From contig NZ_JAGGKA010000001.1 in assembly GCF_017873215.1 (NCBI RefSeq), forward strand, positions 124,001 to 188,000: 64,000 nt of DNA. The letters are read 5' to 3'. This document shows, one piece after another, positions 1 to 7,868 of the stretch. A program made the translations under genes and the position numbers. The stretch comes from Clostridium tetanomorphum (GTDB lineage: Bacteria > Bacillota > Clostridia > Clostridiales > Clostridiaceae). The notes under the pieces were generated by a model, which worked only from the letters and a program-made list of their open reading frames with translations, was not told the DNA's origin and ran no database searches. Each line of letters opens with the position of its first letter. Within the stretch, counting starts at the first letter, position 1.

Positions 1-816
1 AGCATAGAAATACTTCATAAAGCATTTGTAAATGCATTTTCTGATTATCAGGTTAAGATAGATTTACCTATTTGGAAGTTTAAACAAATGCTTCAAAGAA
101 GGGGTTATATTGCGGAAATGTCTATAGGAGCATTCTTAAATGAAAAATTGGTTGGATTTGTTTTGAATGGATATCGAATTTGGAATGGAAAGTTAACTGT
201 ATATGACATTGGAACAGGTGTTGTAAGTAATTATAGAAGACAAGGAGTAACAAATAATATACTTTCAAATATAAAAAATATAATTAAAGAAGAACAAGTA
301 AAACAATACTTGTTAGAAGTAATTAAATCTAATGAATCTGCAGTGAACCTCTATAAAAAGCAAAATTTTGAAATTCAAAGAGAGTTAGAGTGTTTTCAGC
401 TAGATAAAAGTCAATATAATTCTATAATTAATTATAAGGTTGAGCATGTGAACAAGATTGATTTAAATCAATTGATACAGTTTTGGGATTTTAATCCATC
501 TTGGCAAAATTCTATTGATTCAATTAATGCTATTTCAGAAGCTTTTTTATATTCAATTGTACGTTTTGACAATACTATTGTTGGTTATGGCATTATCGAT
601 AAGAAAACAGGAGATATTCCACAAATAGCTGTAGATAAAAATTTTAGGGGGAATGGAATTGCAAGAAGCATAATAACGGACTTGATAAAGAATACAGAGT
701 CTTCTAAAATTAGTGTTCTTAATATAGATGCTCAAGGGAAATCAATCCAAAATTTTTTATTTAAATTAGGTTTTAACAATAGTGTTACTCAATATGAAAT
801 GTTATTAAATTTGTAA
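1..816 (+). CDS. GNAT acetyltransferase, two domains (5' end outside window)
   Basis: The reading frame is open from the first base, so the gene begins before the window; at least 271 codons are visible. Two GNAT acetyl-CoA-binding cores are seen: the first contains YRRQGVTNNIL, the second FRGNGIARSII, both matching the family R/Q-x-x-G-x-G/A loop. Such proteins transfer an acetyl group from acetyl-CoA to an amine; the substrate cannot be told. The C-terminal end is intact with a TAA stop. Downstream lies decayed sequence, so no operon partner is visible on that side. An internal ATG at 88 exists but lacks a ribosome binding site and would cut the first domain. Confidence 0.8.
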   Translation, partial: SIEILHKAFVNAFSDYQVKIDLPIWKFKQMLQRRGYIAEMSIGAFLNEKLVGFVLNGYRIWNGKLTVYDIGTGVVSNYRRQGVTNNILSNIKNIIKEEQVKQYLLEVIKSNESAVNLYKKQNFEIQRELECFQLDKSQYNSIINYKVEHVNKIDLNQLIQFWDFNPSWQNSIDSINAISEAFLYSIVRFDNTIVGYGIIDKKTGDIPQIAVDKNFRGNGIARSIITDLIKNTESSKISVLNIDAQGKSIQNFLFKLGFNNSVTQYEMLLNL

Positions 817-873
817 TTTTACTTTGTTCATAATAATATAATGAATATTTTATCATGTAGAAAGAGATATGGG

Positions 874-1014
874 ATGGAAAATATAATAATAAGAAATTAC
901 AATTAAAAAGATTGGTCACGCATTGAAGAAATTCATGATAGTGCTAGAAAAATAGAACTGCACCTTGCAGGACTAGACGATGATAAATCTCGTATTTATT
1001 CTATACTTCTTTAA
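874..1014 (+). pseudogene. GNAT acetyltransferase remnant with in-frame stop
   Basis: An ATG at 874 opens a frame reading MENIIIRNYN, then TAA at 904-906, then continues KDWSRIEEIHDSARKIELHL before a second stop at 1012. The I-R-x-x/D-W-x-x-I-x-x-I-H-D-S-A-R pattern is the start of many GNAT acetyltransferases. The rest of the domain, including the acetyl-CoA loop, is absent. I read it as the first quarter of a dead gene. The family call rests on pattern memory over about 45 residues. Confidence 0.5.
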
Positions 1015-1090
1015 CTAAAAGTACAAAAATATTTGTTAGCATCATTTGATTTATAAAGCATAGTGAAATTGTAGTACCTCAAAATTTGGA

Positions 1091-1240
1091 ATGTTAAGAT
1101 TTTTAATTTTGATAAAATGGGTATATATTACTACTAATGAACAGAAAAGAGATGAAGGACATATTCATTTTATTGATGAAAATATAGTTTATATAATTGA
1201 AAAAGAAAAGGAAAAAGATTATTTTCTTTCTTATTACTAA
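1091..1240 (+). pseudogene. Short unexplained ORF, probably a gene remnant
   Basis: ATG at 1091 opens a 49-codon frame (MLRFLILIKWVYITTNEQKR and on to TAA at 1240). There is no convincing ribosome binding site. The residues from WVYITTNEQKRDEGHIHF onward look like protein sequence rather than random AT-rich translation. It sits between a broken GNAT gene and a broken TetR gene on the other strand and overlaps the latter, so I take it as debris. I recognise no family. The remaining bases of 817-1430 hold nothing else I can support. Confidence 0.25.
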
Positions 1241-1427
1241 AGCGCTCATTAATAAATGAAGTAGCAGTTTTCATAATTTCATCTATAAGTTGTTCTGCTA
1301 ACTCATATTTGTCTGAATAGTACTTATAAAAAGTGGAACGATTAATTAAAGCCTTATCTAATATGTTTTGTATAGTAATTTTGTTGAATTCTTTTTCAGT
1401 TGTTAACCAATTGTTAACCAAAAGCAA
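1170..1427 (-). pseudogene. Truncated TetR-family regulator fragment
   Basis: The minus-strand frame of 85 codons contains KITIQNILDKALINRSTFYK and YYSDKYELAEQLIDEI, a recognisable TetR helix-turn-helix (K/T-I-x-x-I ... S-R-x-T-F-Y-x-Y-F-x-D-K). It lacks roughly the first ten residues of the usual domain and stops after 85 residues, where TetR proteins have about 190. No ribosome binding site precedes it: its 5' end abuts the terminator of the minus-strand tRNA-Leu gene. It is most likely a dead fragment, its 5' part replaced by the tRNA terminator region. Confidence 0.6.
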
Positions 1428-1464
1428 TAAAAAAGCACTTTAAATAAATTATTCAAAGTGCTTT
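1426..1464 (-). terminator. Terminator of tRNA-Leu(CAA)
   Basis: Ten-base inverted repeat AAAGCACTTT (1432-1441) and AAAGTGCTTT (1455-1464), followed on the minus strand by a T run. It lies about 18 bases beyond the CCA end of the tRNA. Confidence 0.8.
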
Positions 1465-1481
1465 AAACCTATATAAATCAA

Positions 1482-1568
1482 TGGTGCCGAAGGCGGGACT
1501 TGAACCCGCACGTTGTTACCAACGACGGATTTTGAGTCCGTTGCGTCTGCCAATTCCACCACTTCGGC
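1482..1568 (-). tRNA. tRNA-Leu, anticodon CAA
   Basis: The minus strand reads GCCGAAG ... CTTCGGC-A-CCA, a seven-base-pair acceptor stem with encoded CCA. The anticodon stem ACGGA/TCCGT closes the loop CTCAAAA, giving anticodon CAA (codon UUG). The T arm GCGGGTTCAAGTCCCGC is canonical. A long variable arm (GTCGTTGGTAACAACGT region) marks a class II tRNA, as expected for leucine. Length 87. Confidence 0.96.
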
Positions 1569-1579
1569 TCGACAAAAAA

Positions 1580-1608
1580 ATAATAACATATAGACCAGTA
1601 TAAGTCAA
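1580..1608 (-). promoter_or_regulatory. Promoter of tRNA-Leu(CAA)
   Basis: On the minus strand TTGACT (1603-1608) and TATTAT (1580-1585) are separated by 17 bases, placing the start a few bases before the tRNA 5' end at 1568. Confidence 0.7.
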
Positions 1609-1670
1609 GAGGCAATATACATAGAGCATGAAAATTATTAAAGTCCATTTATATTAAATAAAAACAAAAT

Positions 1671-1699
1671 TTGTAGTAAAATAATATTTAGAGTATCAT
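1671..1699 (+). promoter_or_regulatory. Possible aroC promoter
   Basis: TTGTAG (1671-1676) and TATCAT (1694-1699) with a 17-base spacer lie 36 bases before the aroC start. The match to the vegetative consensus is moderate. Confidence 0.35.
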
Positions 1700-1734
1700 T
1701 AATAGAAATATTATTTCAAATAGGAGAGATATTT

Positions 1735-2880
1735 ATGCTTAGATTTTTAGATGCTGGAGAATCTCATGGTAAGGCCATGGTAGCTATAATAGACGGTATA
1801 CCTTCAAACTTTAGGGTGGATATAGAATTTATAAATAATGAATTAAAAAGAAGACAAAGTGGCTATGGTAGAGGGGAAAGAATGAAAATAGAAGAGGATA
1901 CAGTGGAATTTTTATCTGGTGTTAGAGGGAGAAAGACCACTGGTAATCCTATAACTATGTTAATTTATAATAAAGATTATGAAAATTGGAAAGGCATACT
2001 TACAAGAGAACCAAAAGTAGATGAGAGAATAGTAGTTCCAAGACCAGGGCATGGAGATTTAGTAGGATATTTTAAATATGGTACTGGAGATATTAGGGAT
2101 ACTATTGAAAGAACTTCTGCTAGAGAGACTGCCATAAGAACTGCAGTAGGTGCTTTATGTAAAGAGATACTTAAGGATATTGGTATAGAAATTAGAAGCA
2201 AAGTACATAGTATAGGCAATCTTTATGATGATGTAGTGGACTTGTTTAATGAGGATATATATGAAAAAATAGATAACAGTGAAGTTAGATGTTATAATGG
2301 AGAAATAGAAAAAGCATTTATTAAAAAGATTGATATTTGTAAGGAACAGGGAGAAACTATAGGTGGAAGTGTATTTCTTTCAATAAAAGGAGTTCCCATA
2401 GGAGTGGGAAGTTACTCTCAATGGGATAGAAAGTTAGATGCAGTATTAAGTTATGGAATTATGTCTGTCCAGGGAGTAAAAGCCATAGAATTTGGCAATG
2501 GATTGGATTTAAATTTAAGAGGAAGCAATTTTAATGATGAAATTGTGTATAAACATGGTAAGATAAATAGAAGTACAAATAATTGTGGTGGTATAGAAGC
2601 AGGAGTGTCTAATGGTGAAAATATTGAAATTAAAGCTTTTATAAAACCAATACCTTCTATTAGAAAAGATGTTTGTACTATAAATTTACGAAAGAGAAAA
2701 GAAACTAATACTAGATATGAACGTTCTGATGTATCTGCTGTAGTACCAGCTTCTATAGTTTTAGAGAATGTGGTAGCTTTTTATATTTTAAAAGAGATAT
2801 TAGATAAGTTTTCAGCAGATGAGTTTTTTGAGTTAAAAAAAAGTATAAATCATTATAGAGATACAGTTTATTTAAGATAG
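1735..2880 (+). CDS. aroC: Chorismate synthase
   Basis: Converts 5-enolpyruvylshikimate-3-phosphate to chorismate with reduced FMN, the last common step to aromatic amino acids and folate. The 381-residue length is normal. Signatures seen: the N-terminal GESHGKAMVAIIDGIP, RRQSGYGRG near residue 40, RPGHGDLVG near 102, the FMN-contacting RDTIERTSARETA near 120, and the C-terminal RSDVSAVVPASIVLENVVAF. An AGGAGAG site precedes the ATG. It is the first gene of a run with polA, coaE and a lytic transglycosylase, 24 bases before polA. Confidence 0.96.
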   Translation: MLRFLDAGESHGKAMVAIIDGIPSNFRVDIEFINNELKRRQSGYGRGERMKIEEDTVEFLSGVRGRKTTGNPITMLIYNKDYENWKGILTREPKVDERIVVPRPGHGDLVGYFKYGTGDIRDTIERTSARETAIRTAVGALCKEILKDIGIEIRSKVHSIGNLYDDVVDLFNEDIYEKIDNSEVRCYNGEIEKAFIKKIDICKEQGETIGGSVFLSIKGVPIGVGSYSQWDRKLDAVLSYGIMSVQGVKAIEFGNGLDLNLRGSNFNDEIVYKHGKINRSTNNCGGIEAGVSNGENIEIKAFIKPIPSIRKDVCTINLRKRKETNTRYERSDVSAVVPASIVLENVVAFYILKEILDKFSADEFFELKKSINHYRDTVYLR

Positions 2881-2904
2881 ATATTTGATGGGAGAGATTA
2901 TTAT

Positions 2905-5538
2905 ATGGATAAAAAAGAAAAGCTACTTATTTTAGATGGAAATAGTTTAATGAATAGAGCTTTTTACGCATTACCACCGTTGACTAATAGTCAAGGACTA
3001 CATACTAATGGGGTATATGGATTTACTACTATGCTTTTAAAAATGAAGGAAGAAATAGAACCGGATTATATAGTGTGTACTTTTGATAGAAGTGCTCCTA
3101 CTTTTAGACATAATGAGTATAAAGAATATAAGGCAGGAAGAAAAAAGATGCCGCCGGAATTAGCAGAACAATTTCCATTAGTTAAGGATCTTTTAAATAA
3201 ATTAGCTATAGATATTTTTGAAATAGATGGCTTTGAAGCAGATGATTTAATAGGTACTTTATCAAAATTTGCTGAGGGAAAAAATATTGAAGTTTATGTT
3301 GTTACAGGAGATAAAGATGCTCTTCAGTTAGCTTCAGATAATACAAAAATTATAATTACTAAAAAGGGTATCACAGAGAAAGAAGTTTATGATAAGAACA
3401 GAATGATTAAAGAAATGGGAGTAACTCCTACTCAATTTATAGATGTAAAAGGACTTATGGGAGATACTTCGGATAATATACCAGGGGTTCCAGGAATTGG
3501 TGAAAAAACTGCTTTTAAGCTTATAAAGGAATATGGTAGTGTAGAAAATGTTCTTCAAAATATAGATAATATAAGTGGTAAAAAGATAAAAGAAAATTTA
3601 AAGGAAAATTATGAACAGGCTATTTTTAGCAAAAAGTTAGCTACTATTATAAGAGATGTTCCTATAGAAATAGATTTAGATTCAATAAAATCTAAGGATA
3701 ATTATGATGAAGAAGGAGTAAGAAATATCTTCATAGATTTGCAATTTAAGTCTTTAATAGATAAATTGCCTGATGCAGAAAATACCAGTGAAAAAAATAG
3801 CGAATTTAATGTAGAATATAAAAATATAAATAATGTATTAGAGTTAAAAGATTTATATAGCTATATAATTTCAAATAATGATGAAAAGTTGTATATTACT
3901 TTTCAATTATCAAATGAAAATATTTATTCAAAGGCTGCAATTGAAAGGATGTTTATCAATTTTAAAGATAGCAATTATATAGTTTATTTACAGCAGATTT
4001 TAAGCGAAAATAATAATGAAACTGTTAATTTATTAAAAGAAATATTTGAGGATAACAGTATAGAGAAAGTATTTCATGATGTGAAAATGCCTCATACTAT
4101 ACTTCATAAGATGGGAATAGATTTAAATGGAGTGAAATTTGACACAAAAATAGCAGCCTATTTAATTGATTCTTCAAGGGGAGATTATGAATTAAGTACT
4201 TTAATTTCTCAGTATTTAAAAATTCTAATAAAGGATGATGAAGAAAAAGACATAAAAGAAACTTCTTTACTTAAAGAAGTTTATAAGGAATTAGAGCGTG
4301 AAATAAAATCTTTAGATATGGAAAAACTTTTTTACGAAGTAGAATTACCCTTAACTACAGTTTTGGCTTCTATGGAAACAGAGGGGTTTAAAGTAGATAG
4401 AGATATGCTAACTAAGATAGGAGATAAATTTCAAAAGGAAATAAAGAGAATTCAAAGTGAAATATATGCTTTATCTGAAGAGGAATTTAATGTAAATTCC
4501 CCAAAACAGTTAGGTAAAATTCTTTTTGAAAAGTTGGATTTGCCAGTAATTAAAAAAACAAAGACAGGATATTCTACCAATGCAGAAGTTTTGGAGGCAC
4601 TAGAGGGAAAACATCCTATAATTGAAAAGATAATTTATTATAGACAGCTTACAAAACTTTATTCAACTTACGTAGAAGGTTTGAAAAATGTAATTGATGA
4701 AGATGGAAAAATTCATTCAAGTTTTAATCAAACTGTTACAACTACAGGAAGGCTTTCAAGTACAGAACCTAATCTACAAAATATACCTATTAAATATGAA
4801 ATGGGCAAAGAAATAAGAAAAGTATTTGTATCTAATAATGAAGATTCCATAATTGTTTCAGCAGACTATTCTCAAATAGAGCTAAGAGTACTTGCGCATA
4901 TTGCTGGAGATGAAAATCTTATAGATGCATTTAAACATCATGCGGATATACATACTAAAACAGCCTCAGAAGTATTTAAAGTTCCAATTGAACAGGTTAC
5001 TTCTAGAATGAGAAGTAATGCTAAGGCAGTAAATTTTGGGATTGTTTATGGTATAGGAGATTTTAGTTTAGCTAAGGATTTAAAAATATCTAGAAAAGAA
5101 GCAAAGGAGTATATAGATACTTATTTTGAAAGATATCCTAAAGTAAAAAAATACATGGAAGATACAGTAGAAGATGCTAAAAGAAATATGTATGTTTTAA
5201 CTATATTAAATAGAAGAAGATTCATTCCAGAGATATCTAATGCTAAAAAGATTGTTAAAGCTTTAGGAGAAAGGCTTGCAATGAACAGTCCTATACAAGG
5301 AAGTGCTGCAGATATTATTAAATTAGCTATGGTTAAAGTTTATAATGAGCTTCAGAAAAGAGCTTTAAAGAGTACATTGATATTACAGGTTCATGATGAA
5401 CTTATATTAAATACTTACAAAGATGAATTAGAAGAGGTAAAGGCTATTATAAAAGATTCCATGGAAAATGTTATGCCACTAAGTGTACCATTAGAAGTAG
5501 ATATAAATGAAGGAGAAAATTGGTATGAAGCCAAATAA
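2905..5538 (+). CDS. polA: DNA polymerase I
   Basis: Repair and Okazaki-fragment polymerase, 877 residues. Residues 1-290 are the 5' nuclease (LLILDGNSLMNRAFYAL, DGFEADDLIGTL, GDTSDNIPGVPGIG). Residues about 300-470 are the 3'-5' exonuclease fold, but the D-x-E of motif I is replaced (KLYITFQL), so proofreading is probably lost, as in Bacillus and Thermus enzymes. The polymerase part has DYSQIELRVLAHIAGDE, RSNAKAVNFGIVYG and VHDEL. The start follows GGGAGAG. The 3' end overlaps coaE by 14 bases. Confidence 0.97.
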   Translation: MDKKEKLLILDGNSLMNRAFYALPPLTNSQGLHTNGVYGFTTMLLKMKEEIEPDYIVCTFDRSAPTFRHNEYKEYKAGRKKMPPELAEQFPLVKDLLNKLAIDIFEIDGFEADDLIGTLSKFAEGKNIEVYVVTGDKDALQLASDNTKIIITKKGITEKEVYDKNRMIKEMGVTPTQFIDVKGLMGDTSDNIPGVPGIGEKTAFKLIKEYGSVENVLQNIDNISGKKIKENLKENYEQAIFSKKLATIIRDVPIEIDLDSIKSKDNYDEEGVRNIFIDLQFKSLIDKLPDAENTSEKNSEFNVEYKNINNVLELKDLYSYIISNNDEKLYITFQLSNENIYSKAAIERMFINFKDSNYIVYLQQILSENNNETVNLLKEIFEDNSIEKVFHDVKMPHTILHKMGIDLNGVKFDTKIAAYLIDSSRGDYELSTLISQYLKILIKDDEEKDIKETSLLKEVYKELEREIKSLDMEKLFYEVELPLTTVLASMETEGFKVDRDMLTKIGDKFQKEIKRIQSEIYALSEEEFNVNSPKQLGKILFEKLDLPVIKKTKTGYSTNAEVLEALEGKHPIIEKIIYYRQLTKLYSTYVEGLKNVIDEDGKIHSSFNQTVTTTGRLSSTEPNLQNIPIKYEMGKEIRKVFVSNNEDSIIVSADYSQIELRVLAHIAGDENLIDAFKHHADIHTKTASEVFKVPIEQVTSRMRSNAKAVNFGIVYGIGDFSLAKDLKISRKEAKEYIDTYFERYPKVKKYMEDTVEDAKRNMYVLTILNRRRFIPEISNAKKIVKALGERLAMNSPIQGSAADIIKLAMVKVYNELQKRALKSTLILQVHDELILNTYKDELEEVKAIIKDSMENVMPLSVPLEVDINEGENWYEAK

Positions 5539-6184
5539 TTTAGTAAAACTGTTAAGTAAAGAAGAGTTGAAAAAATGTAATGGTAAAATGATAAAAATTG
5601 GCTTAACTGGAGGAATTGGGACTGGTAAAAGTACTGTAACTAAAATGTTAAAAGAAAAAGGAATACCTGTAATAGATGCGGATGTAATTGCTAGAGAAGT
5701 GCTTAATATATATCCGCGAATTGTTGAGAGTATTAGTGAGAATTTTGGGCCTGAGTTTATTGATAGCTATGGTAATTTAAGAAGAAGAGAATTTGGAAAT
5801 TACATTTTCTCTTCAGAAGATAGAAGAAAGAAATATGAAACTATTATTATACCTTATATAAAAAAAGAAATATTTAATAGTTTTAATAAACATGAAGTAA
5901 AAGGTAGTAAATGTTGTATTTTAGACGCTCCCACTTTAATTGAGCAAAATATGCATAAGTACATGGACCTTACAGTTCTTGTATGGGTAGATAAAGAGAC
6001 GCAAATTAAAAGGATAGGAAAAAGAGATAAATTGGCTATGGATCAAATATTAAATAGAATAAATGCACAGATGCCTTTAGATGATAAGAAAGTTATAGCA
6101 GATTTTGTTATATATAATACTTTAACATTGGAAAATACAGAAATGCAAGTAGATAAACTAATTGATATTATTAATGCTTTATAG
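5525..6184 (+). CDS. coaE: Dephospho-CoA kinase
   Basis: Phosphorylates dephospho-CoA at the ribose 3' position, the last step of coenzyme A synthesis. The Walker A motif is in IGLTGGIGTGKSTV, followed by DADVIAREVL, DAPTLIE and the WVDKETQ-R-x-x-x-R lid region. An earlier in-frame ATG (5507) has no spacing to a ribosome binding site; AAGGAG at 5510-5515 fits the ATG at 5525, giving 219 residues. This leaves about 20 residues before the usual MIKIGLTGG start (ATG 5588), so that later ATG is an alternative. It overlaps the polA end. Confidence 0.92.
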   Translation: MKPNNLVKLLSKEELKKCNGKMIKIGLTGGIGTGKSTVTKMLKEKGIPVIDADVIAREVLNIYPRIVESISENFGPEFIDSYGNLRRREFGNYIFSSEDRRKKYETIIIPYIKKEIFNSFNKHEVKGSKCCILDAPTLIEQNMHKYMDLTVLVWVDKETQIKRIGKRDKLAMDQILNRINAQMPLDDKKVIADFVIYNTLTLENTEMQVDKLIDIINAL

Positions 6185-6201
6185 GGGAGTGGGAAATAAA
6201 A

Positions 6202-6750
6202 TTGAAAAAACTTATAAAATTTATTATATTTATATTGCTAATAGCTGTACTTTTTAATGCATCACAATTCCTATTAAAAAAGATATACCCTATGACATAT
6301 TCACAAAACATATATAAATGTGCTGAAGAATACAATTTAGATCCATATCTTGTGGCAGCTGTAATTAAAACTGAAAGTAATTTTAATCCTAAGGCAGTAT
6401 CTTGTAAAAATGCCTATGGACTTATGCAAATAACGGCAAATACAGGTCAGTGGATTGCGGAACAAATGCAATTAAAGGATTTTGAAATAGAAAAACTTTA
6501 TGAGCCTGAATATAATATTCATATGGGATGTTGGTATTTAAATAATTTGAAAAAAGAATTTAATAATAATATGGATTTAGTGTTAGCAGCTTATAATGGA
6601 GGAAGAGGAAACGTTCAAAAATGGTTAAATGATTATAATCATTCTAAGGATGGAAAAAATCTTCATTATATTCCTTTTAAAGAGACAGATAAATATGTAA
6701 AAAAGGTTAAAGTAAATTATAAAGTTTATAGATTTTTATACAATAAATAG
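6202..6750 (+). CDS. Lytic transglycosylase, SLT domain, membrane-anchored
   Basis: Cleaves peptidoglycan glycan strands. A TTG start after GGGGAGTGGGA gives 182 residues: a short basic N-terminus, one hydrophobic segment (residues about 5-22, a signal anchor), then the Slt70-type catalytic domain. The catalytic glutamate is in AVIKTESNFNPKAVS, with YGLMQI and LAAYNGG as the other two family motifs. It is 17 bases after coaE, so probably last in the aroC operon. There is no cell-wall binding domain. Confidence 0.92.
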   Translation: MKKLIKFIIFILLIAVLFNASQFLLKKIYPMTYSQNIYKCAEEYNLDPYLVAAVIKTESNFNPKAVSCKNAYGLMQITANTGQWIAEQMQLKDFEIEKLYEPEYNIHMGCWYLNNLKKEFNNNMDLVLAAYNGGRGNVQKWLNDYNHSKDGKNLHYIPFKETDKYVKKVKVNYKVYRFLYNK

Positions 6751-6753
6751 ATG

Positions 6754-6781
6754 TTGACATTATGAAATAGCGTAGTATAAT
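6754..6781 (+). promoter_or_regulatory. Promoter of tRNA-Leu(GAG)
   Basis: TTGACA (6754-6759) and TATAAT (6776-6781), spacer 16, end 13 bases before the tRNA 5' end. Confidence 0.8.
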
Positions 6782-6793
6782 AATATTGTAAAT

Positions 6794-6876
6794 GCGAGAG
6801 TGGCGGAATAGGCAGACGCGCACGTTTGAGGGGCGTGTGGGAGACCGTACGGGTTCAAGTCCCGTCTTTCGCACCA
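6794..6876 (+). tRNA. tRNA-Leu, anticodon GAG
   Basis: GCGAGAG pairs with CTTTCGC (one G-T pair) and is followed by A-CCA. The anticodon stem CACGT/GCGTG closes the loop TTGAGGG, anticodon GAG (codons CUU, CUC). The T arm ACGGGTTCAAGTCCCGT is canonical. Class II variable arm. Length 83 with encoded CCA. Confidence 0.96.
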
Positions 6877-6886
6877 AAAATTGCTA

Positions 6887-6915
6887 TTGAAAATATTCAG
6901 CGAGTCTGATATAAT
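6887..6915 (+). promoter_or_regulatory. Promoter of the 6S-like RNA
   Basis: TTGAAA (6887-6892), 17-base spacer and TATAAT (6910-6915): a near-consensus vegetative promoter directed into non-coding DNA that ends at the terminator at 7146. Confidence 0.8.
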
Positions 6916-6922
6916 AAAATCG

Positions 6923-7172
6923 CAAAGTGAAATAAATTGAATAATTTCTGAGATATTCGCTGGCTCTATATTTTGAACCTACATTACAGTAAAGGGAGTT
7001 CAAGATTTAGAGGTGGATATGTACTTTCATGTGAGACCTTTAGACGGCATTGAAGGCGATAGAGACTTCTGTGAGAACACCCACCTATCGGAGAGATAGG
7101 TGTCAAAATTAGAGTAACGGTATTTTGGATTATAACATTGAGATTAAGAGAGACAGTGATGTCTCTCTTTTT
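6923..7172 (+). ncRNA. ssrS: 6S RNA (ssrS-type)
   Basis: A promoter-terminator unit of about 250 bases with no ORF. CTCTATATTTTGA (near 6963) pairs with TCAAAATTAGAG (near 7103) as the closing stem. AGGTGG (near 7012) pairs with CCACCT (near 7081) as the inner stem. Between them a large asymmetric bubble is left, and its 3' side carries the hairpin CCTATCGGAGAGATAGG. This architecture, with the 5' sequence CTGAGATATTCGC, matches 6S RNA, which binds the RNA polymerase housekeeping holoenzyme as a promoter mimic. The family call is from structure and memory; ends are approximate. Confidence 0.75.
7146..7172 (+). terminator. Terminator of the 6S-like RNA
   Basis: AAGAGAGACA and TGTCTCTCTT form a ten-base-pair stem with GTGA loop, followed by T residues. 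Confidence 0.88.
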
Positions 7173-7211
7173 AATATAGTTAGAGTTTAGAATGAACTTT
7201 GTAAGAGAATA

Positions 7212-7266
7212 CAAAAGAACCTATACAAATAGAATCTTTTTTATAAGTGTCTATTTTATAGGTTCT
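7212..7266. terminator. Large hairpin, probable bidirectional terminator
   Basis: AGAACCTATA plus AAATAGA on the left pair with TCTATTT and TATAGGTTCT on the right around an internal loop. T runs follow in both directions. It could end read-through from the 6S-like gene and the minus-strand small-ORF transcript. Confidence 0.6.
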
Positions 7267-7315
7267 ATTTTATATTTAAATTTTGTTTAATTTTTAGTAG
7301 AAATATAAGATGCTA

Positions 7316-7474
7316 TTATTTTTTATGAACTAAGAATAATAGTCTTTTAAAGTAATCTAAGTTAATTCCTTCGTTTTTACAAAAGAATCTAATGTTTTTA
7401 TTACACTCATTATTATATTCATTGTGGAAAGAATCCACATAGTAATCTAAATTAGGTGCTCCGAAGATAAGCAT
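7316..7474 (-). CDS. 52-residue protein, unknown
   Basis: The minus strand has GGGAGGTGAT six bases before an ATG at 7474 and a 52-codon frame beginning MLIFGAPNLDYYVDSFHNEY, with two cysteines and a basic C-terminus (FKRLLFLVHKK). I recognise no family. Its ribosome binding site lies inside the preceding 25-codon ORF and the two frames overlap by 23 bases, which suggests translational coupling. The strong Shine-Dalgarno and protein-like composition favour a real gene. No signal peptide or membrane segment is evident. Confidence 0.6.
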   Translation of the reverse strand: MLIFGAPNLDYYVDSFHNEYNNECNKNIRFFCKNEGINLDYFKRLLFLVHKK

Positions 7475-7529
7475 ATATATCACCTCCCAATAAAGTTTTA
7501 ATTCCTAAATTATTAATTTTTACTGCCAT
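7452..7529 (-). CDS. 25-residue peptide ORF, unknown
   Basis: The minus strand has AAAGGAGAG eight bases before ATG at 7529; the frame begins MAVKINNLGIKTLLGGDIYA. It ends inside the 52-codon ORF. Its GG motif codons (LLGGD) contain the ribosome binding site of that ORF. It may be a real peptide or a leader whose translation controls the next ORF. A terminator-like hairpin (7564-7590) lies just upstream in its leader. No family recognised. Confidence 0.45.
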   Translation of the reverse strand: MAVKINNLGIKTLLGGDIYAYLRST

Positions 7530-7563
7530 TTTTCAATCTCTCCTTTCTTAAATTTATATATAA

Positions 7564-7590
7564 AAAAGCCATGGATTTTCCATGGCTTTT
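7564..7590 (-). terminator. Hairpin with T run in the leader of the 25- and 52-residue ORFs
   Basis: AAAAGCCATGGA (7564-7575) and TCCATGGCTTTT (7579-7590) are perfect 12-base arms. On the minus strand they are followed by TTTTTTATATA, the form of an intrinsic terminator placed before the ribosome binding site of the 25-residue ORF. It may be an attenuator. Confidence 0.6.
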
Positions 7591-7616
7591 CAATAGCGTA
7601 ATTAAATGTTATAAAT

Positions 7617-7648
7617 TAAAAAAACCACAGGGATAGATAACTCCGTGG
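7617..7648 (-). terminator. Terminator after the 28-residue peptide ORF
   Basis: On the minus strand CCACGG pairs with CTGTGG (one G-U pair) and a run of seven T follows. One pair becomes an A-C mismatch on the plus strand, so it should act only for minus-strand transcripts. Confidence 0.65.
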
Positions 7649-7665
7649 CTATAAAAGCTAGTATA

Positions 7666-7752
7666 TTACAAAACACCTTCGGCAGAGTCATCTACTATTT
7701 TTGCTAAAACATATTCAGTTAAATTATTTGATAAAATATTTAAATTTAACAT
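7666..7752 (-). CDS. 28-residue peptide, unknown
   Basis: The minus strand shows AGGAGGTAGAGTT then ATG at 7752 and 28 codons starting MLNLNILSNNLTEYVLAKIV and ending in an acidic stretch (DDSAEGVL). It has its own near-consensus promoter at 7795-7823 and a terminator 18 bases after its stop, so a transcript of about 170 bases encodes only this peptide. It has no cysteine, no signal peptide and no known-family match that I recognise. It is transcribed divergently from glpK. Confidence 0.6.
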   Translation of the reverse strand: MLNLNILSNNLTEYVLAKIVDDSAEGVL

Positions 7753-7794
7753 AACTCTACCTCCTAATATAAAAATTAATTTTTTTACAAAAAT

Positions 7795-7823
7795 ATTATA
7801 TCAAATAATAAATTACATGTAAA
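7795..7823 (-). promoter_or_regulatory. Promoter of the 28-residue peptide gene
   Basis: On the minus strand TTTACA (7818-7823), 17 bases, TATAAT (7795-7800). The expected transcription start is near 7788, 36 bases before the ATG. Confidence 0.78.
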
Positions 7824-7868
7824 TATATTTTTTACCAATAATTCATAAATATAAATTGTGAAATAAAG

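Noticed and set aside
6984-7214. 76-codon minus-strand frame
   Set aside because: It overlaps the structured 6S-like RNA on the other strand and has no ribosome binding site.
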